NCBI GenBank assembly: GCA_963691705.1
Contig: OY829537.1
Location: 76,901,352 to 76,965,351, forward strand
Length of the DNA stretch: 64,000 bases
Direction: 5' to 3'
DNA from: Viola odorata
Lineage: Eukaryota > Streptophyta > Magnoliopsida > Malpighiales > Violaceae
Shown: positions 11,551-20,101 of the stretch, in pieces
Layout of the letters: every line of letters starts with the position of its first letter
Numbering within the stretch: the first letter of the stretch is position 1
The notes under the pieces: model-generated
The model's input: the letters and a program-made list of their open reading frames with translations, nothing else
Database searches by the model: none
What the model was told of the DNA's origin: nothing
Made by a program: the position numbers and the translations under genes

Positions 11551-12051
11551 TTATGGTACATAAGCCTCTACTCTTCCTTGAGTGAGCTGTACAAGACTAA
11601 CCGGGGGATCTCCCGCTGACAGAGGCATTTGGGAGTTTTCTGGAAACAACGGGGGCAAACGTCGATCAGCAATAATAGATGGTGTGAACGTGATGTGAGG
11701 AGGAACATTAGATCTAGAAGTGCCAGGCGTGATTCTTGTGACCATGTCAGTCAAATATTCCAAGCGGGAACGAAGAGCCGCTATTTCCATAGCAAAGGGA
11801 TTATTATTATTAGGCACAAATCCTCCTGAAAGAGGGGTATAAAGATCAGATCCCACAGTCTGTGATGAAGAAATAACCGTCTGCGAAGAGACAGATCCTC
11901 CGGCGATCCCGACTGAAAGGTCCATAGATCCCAAAATAGTCGATTGTGACGTCATAGAGAGATCAGCAGTAGCAAAGGGGAACAACCGCCTGCGTGTTGA
12001 GAAAGGAATATTAGAGAATGTTGATCGGACCGGCTCCGATCTGGCTGTCAT
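11551..12051 (-). pseudogene. N-terminal Gag extension of the Tat polyprotein, ending at a stop that abuts the next ATG
   Basis: The first in-frame ATG is at 12051; further upstream only a GTG and then a stop are seen. The segment is Ser/Thr rich and ends in TAA (11553-11551), followed immediately and in frame by ATG (11550-11548) of the large gag-pol frame. This may be a CAA to TAA nonsense mutation in one continuous Gag. It could also be a true short leader ORF followed by reinitiation. I favour the mutation, because the element also carries CGA to TGA near the end of pol and CAG to TAG in ORF A. Confidence 0.6.
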
Positions 12052-12116
12052 AACCGTTCCACTCTCCCGACCGAACAGAGCTTGGCTATTAAGGACACTC
12101 ACTTAATACACCAAGG

Positions 12117-12134
12117 CTCTCAATGAAAGCACCA
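12117..12134 (-). other. Primer-binding site of the Tat element
   Basis: Read on the minus strand, TGGTGCTTTCATTGAGAG begins two bases inside the 5' LTR end. A site starting TGG at this position is where a tRNA 3' CCA end primes minus-strand DNA synthesis. I recognise the sequence from other plant Tat-type elements but cannot name the tRNA with certainty. Confidence 0.7.
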
Positions 12135-12136
12135 TT

Positions 12137-12663
12137 TGATAAGATCCGAGACCTCTTCTGAGCGGAACGGCAGCCACAGGTGGTCGTACAGGAGGCGGTC
12201 GACGTCGGAGGTACCTGCAAAGCGCCGGAGGGGGACTCCGGCGTAGACACTCCAATGCTTAAGTCAGTTCAAGTTTTCAAAGTAGTAGAGTTTCTCCAAG
12301 ATGATCTCGATCTCTCCCCCTGTTTGGTAAGGTGGGGGGTATTTATAGACCGAAATTAGCGATACCTAACAGCGATAGGGGTAGACATCATCTGAAGATA
12401 TCGTTTCGAGCGATATCAGGTACGTCATCGCGGGCGATAATCGAGTGAGGCCTATCTGGGGTGATATATTCTCCAGTCTCCTAGGATGGGATGACGTCGT
12501 GCGTATAAAGACGCATGAGATCCCCCCCGCTGAAGTCGACCATCCTAGGAAATTTCCGCTGGCCCAGGCGATAGGTTGGCATTTCAGGGAAACGTATAGA
12601 AACTTGTCCAGGATAGATGTCGTAGCCCCAATGTTGCCGTCAGGAGCATTCCAATTGTTATCA
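12137..12663 (-). repeat. 5' LTR of the Tat element
   Basis: The 527-bp segment starts and ends with a short inverted repeat (TGATAA at 12137, TTATCA at 12658-12663), as LTRs do. A minus-strand TATA box (TATAAAT, 12347-12341) lies in the middle, with GCGATA/TATCGC-type motifs clustered on its upstream side at about 12358-12565. The primer site adjoins the other end. The partner LTR is not in the window, so the limits rest on the inverted ends and primer site only. Confidence 0.8.
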
Positions 12664-13099
12664 AATGTCACTTTGGGTTAATTGTGCATCATTTATTTGG
12701 AAACCATGTTCATATGACCGTCACTCAAATAGCAGTGACATACCTAAGATATTCACCTCCTAATTATTTTGATTTTTTCTTTCTTTTTCTTAATTTCTGG
12801 ATTCAATGCATGTGTTAGGCAGTAGTAATGACAGATTTGCTCAATTGCAATCACCAAGTAGTTTTTTTGAAATTTAATGCTTTTCATTACTAGGGATTAA
12901 TTAAACAATCAAGTTGTTCAGGACATAAACCGTCCCAAAATTCAAAAACGCCTAGTACATAAGCTCTTCTAACAAGAGCATGAGCTTCTGCATAGCATTT
13001 CTTCTGACGTGAACAAAAGCGCAGGAATTGAAATACCAAGCAAGGCGAGAGATATCCGCAACAATCACCCCCAAGCTAGAGAAAGACTAAGACTCGGTG

Positions 13100-14591
13100 A
13101 CAATAGCTTGGATCAATTCTAAACAGACAGACTGGATTTATACCCGATAGTAGCCACGGTCCCTAGCAACCTCGAGAGCTCTACGCACAGCTAATCCTTC
13201 GCCCACGACGATGTCCATACAAAATAGGGCGCACTCATGGCTAGAAAAAATGCAACTTTCGTCACTCTCGCGAGCAATGAAACCCAAACCAGTCCGAGAG
13301 GGGCCAATAGTTGCATCAGTATTGAGACAGATGATCTCATCTCCTGGATGACACCAGTCAGACGTAGAAACCAAAGTGACAAAACTATTCTCATCTCCGT
13401 TTCTCTCATTTACTTCTCTGTACTCCCCTAGCAACCGAGCGCTACGGAAAAGGACCTCCTGCAGAGACGTAACCATCGATTTGAACACCAAGTCATATCT
13501 AGAGTTCCAAACAGCCCAAAGAATAGAGATCACCTCTTCTAGGACCAAAAGTGAAGTTGTGTCCCTAAGATAACCAAGCCAATTAATTTGTAGTGCACTC
13601 GGAGAGAACTGACACCCATGGGGTATGTGACTTAAACTCTAGAGGTTGTGCGAGACCGGACAATGCAAGAAAAGATGATTGATTGACTTAGACGCCCCAT
13701 GGCATAGAGGGCAGGAGTCCTCTCCAATAATACCTCTGATGAACAGGTTCTCCTTCGCCGGGAGGCCATTATGAACTAAACACCAGACAAAATTTTTAAA
13801 CTTAGGTGGAATCTGTAGTTTCCACAGATCTGACCACCAAAAATCATTGGTTGTCTACTGTCCAACATTAGGTGGATCAGACAAAAGGGAGTGATAACAA
13901 CTCTTTACTGTAAACTTCCCCGAGGTCTAAACCCCCCAAACGATCCTATCAGGAGGGCGAAAAAGACTAACTGGTATCGCCAAAATGGCATCACATTCTG
14001 CGGGGTTGAATATCTGGTGTACTAGCTGAACATTCCACCTACCCATTGCGGGTTCCATCAGGCAATTGACTGTAGCGTTTGATTGGAGGTGAGAGACCGG
14101 AAAATGAGCTAAACTAGATAAGGAGGAAGGGATCCATGGGTCGTCCTAGATACAGATTTGTTCGTCCTTCCCCACCTGTCAAATGAACCCTTTCGCAAGT
14201 GCGTCACGTCCAGCCAAGAAACTCCTCCAAACATAACTAGGACGAGAGCCTAATGGGGCTTCAAGGACACTTATCGACGAAAAATATCTTACCTTCAGCA
14301 CCCTAGCCAAGAGAGAATTTGGGTGATAAATAATACGCCAACCTTGCTTGGCTAATAGCGCGAGGTTAAATTTCCTCAATTTGTAGAACCCCAATCTACC
14401 CTCCCGCTTGGCTTTACAGAGCTTGTTCCATGAAACTCAACTAACCTTATGGTGATCTTCACTTCCTCCCCACCAATATTGTCTCATTGCAGTCTCCATC
14501 TCGTCGCAGACACCCCGAGGGATCTCAAAATAACTCATAAGGTATGTTGGGATAGATTGCGCAATAGCCTTAATAAGCACCTCCTTCCCTG
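13100..14591 (-). pseudogene. LINE ORF2 C-terminal part: RT thumb, zf-RVT and RNase H-like domain
   Basis: Reading down the minus strand from 14591, the frame opens with the conserved GKEVLIKAIAQSIPTY block that follows the reverse transcriptase, then a WWGG motif and a KFNLALLAKQGWR-type block (14394-14179). Next comes a zinc-finger-like CPLCHGASKSINHLFLHC stretch (about 13730-13670). It ends with an RNase H-like domain (13548-13138) starting at NTDAT. Frameshifts and stops separate the pieces. The segment is cut at 14591 by the Gag-protease element and continues beyond it at 18130. Confidence 0.8.
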
Positions 14592-15262
14592 TGTCACGCC
14601 CCGAACGAAGAGGGCACGCGGATGGCTCGGACGGATGGGCCAAGACACAAGCACATGCGGCCAAGAGGAGAATTAGGGTGCCGAAAGAGGTTATGCGGGA
14701 CAACTCATGGATGGACTCATGGGTTGGTTGGCCAAGTCATGAACAAAAGGGCCTAGGTGTTCTCCAACGTGCCGGAAGGTTCCGGAAGGATCAAGAGGAG
14801 TCTAACCATTATGGAGAATGGTGTAGAACCTTCCGGAAGAATCAAGAGAAGTCTAGCCATTGTGGGGAATGACATAGAAGTTTCTAGAAAGGTTCTAGAG
14901 GGAGCTTAGAAGGAGAATGTTCTAGAAAGGTTCTAGAACCCTTAATCTCCACCGTTAGATTGAGTAGATCTTAGCCGTCCATTGGGGACCAGGACTTGTA
15001 TATATAGGAGTAGGACTTCATTTGTACATTCAGCCAAGCATTGTGTATTTCAAGCATTGGTGCAATTGTTAATACAAAGCATTCTTCTCCCAAGCTTTCT
15101 TACGTGCTTTCCTTTCTAAGTTCATAGCTCTTTAGCTTACTTGTGCTAACATCTCTCAAGCTTTGTGCTTTGGTGGTTTAGGCTGACTTAGCAAGCCAAC
15201 GGACGAGCTAGCTAGGTGCCGCACGGGTTAAATCGCTGCGCAAAATACTTCATCCCGTGACA
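14592..15262 (+). repeat. 5' LTR of the Gag-protease element
   Basis: 671 bp with inverted ends TGTCACG/CGTGACA. A TATATATA box at 14999-15006 lies about 400 bases in and is the probable core promoter, so transcription would start near 15030. Short repeats of the type GTTCTAGAAAGGTTCTAG lie upstream of the TATA box. Confidence 0.93.
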
Positions 15263-15264
15263 AG

Positions 15265-15276
15265 TGGTAGTGGAGC
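15265..15276 (+). other. Primer-binding site of the Gag-protease element
   Basis: TGGTAGTGGAGC begins two bases after the LTR. It resembles the common initiator-methionine tRNA site TGGTATCAGAGC but differs at three adjacent positions. A nearly identical site, TGGTAGCGGAGC, follows the LTR at the right edge of the window. Confidence 0.6.
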
Positions 15277-15301
15277 ACAAGCTCGGTTCGGAAAGGAGGA
15301 C

Positions 15302-15766
15302 ATGGCCAACGACGCAGGGGCGAGTAATGTTGGAGACCATGCCGGATGCGAGAAGGAGAGGAATAACCAATCCAAGTGGGGAAGGTCCGTTGACACTATG
15401 AAGGCTATGGAGTCCACGCTAGCCAAGGTGCAGCTAGGAGTGGCCAACCATCAGGACAAATTCGTGGAACTAGACCAGCGCTTAGAGGATCTCGTGTCAA
15501 GGTGTGACGAGTTCGATGCGAAGAAGGAGGAGTCCGATGGAGAAGTGCAAGGTGCACTCAATGCCATGGCGATGTCGGGGGAGCAGCGTTACAAGGACCT
15601 AAAGGGAGAGCTTGATGCTCTAAAGGCCAAGGTGGGCGAGCTGGTGGCGCTGGCGGCGTATAGGGACGACCTAGCCAAGATAGCCACGATGTGGGAACGA
15701 ATGCAGGAGATCGAAGGAGATTGGTCTCTTTGCAAGAGGGCCTTAGTCCAGGGGGCGGGGTCATGA
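15302..15766 (+). CDS. Gag N-terminal coiled-coil ORF of the Gag-protease element
   Basis: The frame is open from inside the LTR, but the first ATG downstream of the LTR and primer site is at 15302 (context GGACATGGC), giving 154 residues. The sequence is Glu/Lys/Asp/Ala rich with heptad-like leucine, valine and methionine spacing across residues about 35-150. It should form a coiled coil and fits the N-terminal part of a plant gypsy Gag. It stops at TGA 15764-15766, which overlaps the ATG (15763-15765) of the next frame. In related elements this part is usually fused to the Gag core, so either a one-base change in the nearby G-rich run split it or the overlap is used for translational coupling. 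Confidence 0.65.
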   Translation: MANDAGASNVGDHAGCEKERNNQSKWGRSVDTMKAMESTLAKVQLGVANHQDKFVELDQRLEDLVSRCDEFDAKKEESDGEVQGALNAMAMSGEQRYKDLKGELDALKAKVGELVALAAYRDDLAKIATMWERMQEIEGDWSLCKRALVQGAGS

Positions 15767-17754
15767 CAGCACAGACCGAGGTGCCAAGGCCAAAGTGCTA
15801 TAGTGGGGAGCGCGATGCCAAGAAGGTGGACAACTTCTTGTGGAGCATGGAGCGCTACTTGGATGCTTGCCGCGTCAGGGACGATGCGGAGAAAATCAAG
15901 ACCGCGACACTCTACCTAGCGGATACGGCGATGCTTTGGTGGAGGAGGAGGTATGCGGATATTGAGCGTGGGACATGCGCTATCGATACATGGGCGGACT
16001 TCAAAAGGGAGCTGAAGGTCGTGTTCTACCCATGCAATGTGGAGCATGAAGCTAGGGCCAAGCTTCGACGCTTAGTGCACAAGGGTAACGTGCACGAATA
16101 TGTGAAGGAGTTCACGGAGCTGCACATAGAGATTGGGGATATGCCCGAGAAAGAGGCACTCTTTCAGTTCCTAGATGGACTCCAACCATGGGCCAAGATG
16201 GAGCTGCAGCGGCGAGGTGTGCAGGACCTGGCCACCGCGATTGCGGCCGTGGAGTCTCTTGTGGAGTATAAGCGGGATGATTCTTCTCACCCAAAGTCGT
16301 CAAGGTTGGACAAGGGCAAAAGTGGGGGAGATTCGGACGATGACAAAGATGAACGAAGGGACAGGCCGCCGAGGCATGAACGGCCCGAAAGGCGCAATGA
16401 GAAAGGCCATGGTGGGCACAAGGGCGGTAGCGAGAAGAAGTTGGAATGCTTCTTGTGTAGTGGTCCACACATGGTGAGGGATTGCCTGGCACGCTCCAAA
16501 CTTTCAGCACTCATCATGGGCGATGATGAGGAAGACGAGCCAAGTTGCCATGAGGAGGCAAAAATTGGGGCCATGAGGGTCATTGGCTCGATGGAACGCA
16601 CAGAGTTGGCGGACAACAACTCTAACCTAGGCCGTGGGAAAGGCCAACGGAAGGGCCGAATATATGTGATGGCCCGAATTAATGGACGAGAGGTGAAGGC
16701 ACTTCTCGATACGGGGGCTTCCGATATTTGCCTAGACGTGAATGAGGCAAGACGCTTGGGCGTGAGGTTCAGTCGCAAAGAAGGATGGATCAAGACGGTG
16801 AACTCGGAGTCGGTCGAGATAGAAGGTGAGGCCTACGACCAAAAGGTGCACATCGGTGATTGGGAGGGCAAGGTGACCATGGCGGTGGTGACCATGGATG
16901 ATAACCCACTCGTGTTGGGAATGGAGTTCTTAAACCGTGTTGGGGCCTATGCCGATCCCTCAAGAGACATATTGATCATGCGGCACAAGGGCAACGAGTA
17001 TTCGGCACTGATATTGCGGGCAGACGGTGAGACCAGGACCATCTCTTCATTAAGGCTATGGCGGGGGCCTAAGCCAAAGGAAGCCAAACCGAAGATGGAC
17101 AAGGGGTTGTCCATAACTAAGCAAGCCAAGGTGACGGAAGACCAAGGCGTGCAAAAGGGACTCGCGGACAGGAGGCCACGGGGGTACTCTAAGGGGCAAA
17201 AACCGACGGGACAGGTGAAGCTCAAGTCCGAGGCGAGGTTAAGTGCGGGGGCACGTCATCATTCGACGACTCCAAGGGTGGAGAAATTAAAAGGGGCAGG
17301 GTCGAGGGACGCTGCGCTACACAGTGTCGAAGGGCGGCACTACCTCATGGGCATGGGGCCCAAACAAGGCGGCAAGTTGTGGCAAGGGGAGCGCTTACCA
17401 AGGGATGTTGGGAGCAGGCCACGACGACGAGGACGTCGCCGAAACAGGTGGGGGAGGATGTCACGCCCCGAACGAAGAGGGCACGCGGATGGCTCGGACG
17501 GATGGGCCAAGACACAAGCACATGCGGCCAAGAGGAGAATTAGGGTGCCGAAAGAGGTTATGCGGGACAACTCATGGATGGACTCATGGGTTGGTTGGCC
17601 AAGTCATGAACAAAATGGCCTAGGTGTTCTCCAACGTGCCGGAAGGTTCCGGAAGGATCAAGAGGAGTCTAACCATTATGGAGAATGGTGTAGAACCTTC
17701 CGGAAGAATCAAGAGAAGTCTAGCCATTGTGGGGAATGGCATAGAAGTTTCTAG
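15763..17754 (+). CDS. Gag-protease protein of the non-autonomous LTR element
   Basis: From the ATG at 15763 the frame is open for 663 residues. Residues about 10-190 are a Ty3/gypsy retrotransposon Gag core (FLWSMERYLD near the start, MLWWRRR and YVKEFTEL further on). A charged linker leads to a zinc knuckle C-X2-C-X3-H-X4-C starting at Cys229, one residue shorter than the classic spacing. An aspartic protease follows, with LLDTGAS at Asp316 and VLGMEFL further on. No RT motifs follow. The last 98 residues are encoded by the 3' LTR itself, ending at TAG before the GGTTCTAG repeats. The frame is open slightly upstream, to 15691, in register with this ATG. Confidence 0.88.
   Translation: MTAQTEVPRPKCYSGERDAKKVDNFLWSMERYLDACRVRDDAEKIKTATLYLADTAMLWWRRRYADIERGTCAIDTWADFKRELKVVFYPCNVEHEARAKLRRLVHKGNVHEYVKEFTELHIEIGDMPEKEALFQFLDGLQPWAKMELQRRGVQDLATAIAAVESLVEYKRDDSSHPKSSRLDKGKSGGDSDDDKDERRDRPPRHERPERRNEKGHGGHKGGSEKKLECFLCSGPHMVRDCLARSKLSALIMGDDEEDEPSCHEEAKIGAMRVIGSMERTELADNNSNLGRGKGQRKGRIYVMARINGREVKALLDTGASDICLDVNEARRLGVRFSRKEGWIKTVNSESVEIEGEAYDQKVHIGDWEGKVTMAVVTMDDNPLVLGMEFLNRVGAYADPSRDILIMRHKGNEYSALILRADGETRTISSLRLWRGPKPKEAKPKMDKGLSITKQAKVTEDQGVQKGLADRRPRGYSKGQKPTGQVKLKSEARLSAGARHHSTTPRVEKLKGAGSRDAALHSVEGRHYLMGMGPKQGGKLWQGERLPRDVGSRPRRRGRRRNRWGRMSRPERRGHADGSDGWAKTQAHAAKRRIRVPKEVMRDNSWMDSWVGWPSHEQNGLGVLQRAGRFRKDQEESNHYGEWCRTFRKNQEKSSHCGEWHRSF
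17450..17458 (+). other. Polypurine tract of the Gag-protease element
   Basis: GGGGGAGGA directly precedes the 3' LTR at 17459. This is the position and base composition required for plus-strand DNA priming. It lies inside the protein-coding frame. Confidence 0.7.
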
Positions 17755-18129
17755 AAAGGTTCTAGAGGGAGCTTAGAAGGAGAATGTTCTAGAAAGGTTC
17801 TAGAACCCTTAATCTCCACCGTTAGATTGAGTAGATCTTAGCCGTCTATTGGGGACCAGGACTTGTATATATAGGAGTAGGACTTCATTTGTACATTCAG
17901 CCAAGCATTGTGTATTTCAAGCATTGGTGCAATTGTTAATACAAAGCATTCTTCTCCCAAGCTTTCTTACGTGCTTTCCTTTCTAAGTTCATAGCTCTTT
18001 AGCTTACTTGTGCTAACATCTCTCAAGCTTTGTGCTTTGGTGGTTTAGGCTGACTTAGCAAGCCAACGGACGAGCTAGCTAGGTGCCGCACGGGTTAAAT
18101 CGCTGCGCAAAATACTTCAACCCGTGACA
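17459..18129 (+). repeat. 3' LTR of the Gag-protease element
   Basis: 671 bp, matching the 5' LTR except for four single-base differences (near 17617, 17733, 17847 and 18120). It begins inside the Gag-protease frame and supplies that protein's C-terminus. Confidence 0.93.
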
Positions 18130-19409
18130 CCTGCCTAGGATAGAGTTTTCTCTTTCCAAACATTTAGACGTTTGCAAAGATGGTCACGGACGGAGCTGAA
18201 TAAAGCCTTTTTGGACCGATTGTAACCCACTGGAAGACCCAGCTACCTCTAGTGATGACTCACCATTCTAACACCGAGTCTACGGTGAATCGTCGCTCTA
18301 CACCCAATGCCAACATTCCTACTAAACACCACTTCCAATTTCTCCAAGTTAATCTTCTAGCCCGACGCTTCCTCATATTTGGCTAGGATTCCTATAATGA
18401 CCGCAACTTCTCTAGGGTTAGCTCTAGCAAAGATCAGGCTATCATCAGCATAGAACATGTGGCTGATAGAGGGACCTCCCCGATAAATCAAAATGTCGTG
18501 GATCAACTGACGTTGATTAGCCTCATGTAACATAACCGAGAGACCTTCCGTACAAAGGATAAAAAGGTAAGAAGAGAGAGGATCTCCCTGCCTGAGACCC
18601 CTCTTGGGTCTAAAGGACGGACCCGGGTTACCCTCCACCAGAACTGAATACGACACCATAGAGACACACCTCATCACCAAGTCCACCCAATTATGATGGA
18701 ATCCTAATTTGCGTAGAATTTGATCCAAAAAGTTCCACTCAACTCGATCACAAGCTTTACTCATATCGAGTTTGAGACTCATTAAACCTCAACCCGACCT
18801 TCTAGTCTGCATGGCATGAAAAACCTCTTACGCTACACAAGCATTGTCAGTAATCAATCTATTCGGGATAAAGACACTTTGATTTTCAGATATAATATCA
18901 GGTAGAAAGAGTTTCAATTTGTTAGCTATGACCTTAGTTACTAGCTTGAAGATAACGTTACACAAACTAATAGGTCTAAAGTGGGAACACTCTACAGGAT
19001 TAGCAACCTTAGGGATCAAAGTTATAAAAGTGTGATTCAAGAGTGTAGGGTTAGAAGCATGATTGAGAATATTAAGAACAACAGAACTAACAGAGTCTCC
19101 TACTAGACACTAATATTTTTGAAAAAAGAGAGGGGGCATACCGTGAGGATTAGGGAATTTTTTGGTTTCATATGTTTAAGCGCCCTTTGGACCTCCTCTA
19201 TAGTGTACTGGGCCGATAGGTGATCATTCATAGAAGGCGAGACAATGGGGTGAACAGGGAACAACGCGTTAGTCACATATACGGGACCAATTAATATAAA
19301 CAGCTTCTTGAAGTATTTTGTGAAGATGGTCTCAACTGCTCCGAGATCTTCATAACATACTCTAAGCTCATCGTTAATACTGTGGATGTGATTTTTCTTT
19401 CTGCATTGA
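18130..19409 (-). pseudogene. LINE reverse transcriptase region
   Basis: Three minus-strand stretches carry non-LTR RT blocks in order. 19409-19103 has RKKNHIHSIND and YFKKLF. 19040-18828 has ITLIPKVANP, FRPISLCNV and QSVFIPNRLITDNA. 18782-18357 has KLDMSKACDRVEW, GLRQGDPLSSYLF and the catalytic FYADD. The FYADD box is intact, but stops and frameshifts separate the stretches. The sequence resumes at 20053 on one side (across a solo LTR) and at 14591 on the other. Confidence 0.85.
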
Positions 19410-20052
19410 TGATACGAGCATGGACCCTCCATTTCCCGCACACATTGCATGGGAAAGGCCTCCCGCGTGGCCTATCTTCCCCGAACGCGTGCGACGAGAA
19501 GGCCAAGACAGTGCCTTCTCATGGTCGAGTTCATGGGCCATGAGCAAGACCATGAAGTCTGGGCAGACTTGAGTTTTTGAGTGTCTTGTAGTTCACTTGA
19601 AGGGCAAATAATTATTTAGTATAAATAGGCTATGTTAGCCATTTTTAGGACTAGTCTTTGATTTGAATGTTATTTCTATAAGACCAAACCCTAGTGTAGC
19701 TTAGGTAATTTAGAGTCCTTAAAACCAGCACTTCATCTTCTTTACTTTGTAACAAGGTTGCTCTAGCAAGACTAGAGAGGGTTTGTTGGGTATTGAAGTT
19801 CCATTGTTGTTTATCATCAAAACACTCTCATTTTCATCCATTAATCCGTTGCACAATCCGCACTCCTTCTAGTGATGTTATCTTCTCCATTATTCCATTT
19901 ATTGTCGCTGCCCTTAAACTCCATACAAATTCGGATCCATTCACTCATCCAAACACCATCTATCTGTGTGTTTACCACCTCCCAAAGGAGACAAGATCCT
20001 TGTTGCCGTCATCTCACGGTTTCATCTCCAAATCAAAGCTGAGCACTTATTA
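19410..20052 (+). mobile_element. Probable solo LTR of about 643 bp inserted in the LINE
   Basis: The segment begins TGATA and ends TATTA, one C-to-T step from the perfect inverted TATCA. It is flanked by ATTGA (19405-19409) and GTTGA (20053-20057). Deleting it with one TTGA restores the LINE frame through the conserved FFH...RKKN block with no gap or frameshift, so these limits are well supported. A TATAAATA box at 19620-19627 on the plus strand fits an LTR promoter. No internal region or second LTR is present, as expected after LTR-LTR recombination. Family not identified. Confidence 0.65.
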
Positions 20053-20101
20053 GTTGACTAGATTTCTTATGAAAAAAACTAGTATTTTTATCCCCAGCTT
20101 C
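20053..20101 (-). pseudogene. Short LINE remnant between two insertions
   Basis: These 49 bases, read on the minus strand, encode GDKNTSFFHKKSS, the conserved ORF2 linker just before the RT. It joins upstream to 30953 once the LARD is removed, and downstream to 19409 once the solo LTR is removed. Confidence 0.8.

Larger units (their letters stand above)
1..12663 (-). mobile_element. Tat-lineage Ty3/gypsy LTR retrotransposon, left end outside window
   Basis: In element orientation (minus strand) the order is 5' LTR, primer-binding site, gag, protease, reverse transcriptase, RNase H, integrase, a spacer, then two ORFs on the opposite strand. Gag-pol followed by antisense ORFs of the 'putative gypsy type transposon' family is known from Tat-lineage elements such as Retand and Grande. 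The 5' LTR is 12137-12663. The five bases beyond it (aatgt, 12664-12668) would be one copy of the target duplication. No second LTR is visible, so the 3' LTR must lie left of base 1. The pol frame carries only two stop codons over 5.9 kb, which suggests a fairly recent insertion. Assignment to Tat rests on ORF order and protein character, not on a phylogeny. Confidence 0.85.
14592..18129 (+). mobile_element. Non-autonomous LTR element encoding only Gag and protease (TR-GAG-like)
   Basis: Two 671-bp direct repeats (14592-15262 and 17459-18129) differ at only four positions by eye. Each begins TGTCACG and ends CGTGACA. A 4-bp target duplication (CCTG, 14588-14591 and 18130-18133) flanks the element. 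Removing the element and one CCTG rejoins the LINE coding frame exactly. The internal 2.2 kb codes for Gag and an aspartic protease and then runs into the 3' LTR; there is no room for RT, RNase H or integrase. Short LTR elements with only Gag are known as TR-GAG; a protease as well is less usual. It must rely on enzymes from another element. The tiny LTR difference indicates a young insertion. Confidence 0.92.

Noticed and set aside
19416..20045. GAGCA as the target duplication of the 643-bp insert
   Set aside because: Using it leaves the LINE out of frame and gives ends that are not LTR-like. The TTGA repeat gives an exact frame and TGATA...TATTA ends.
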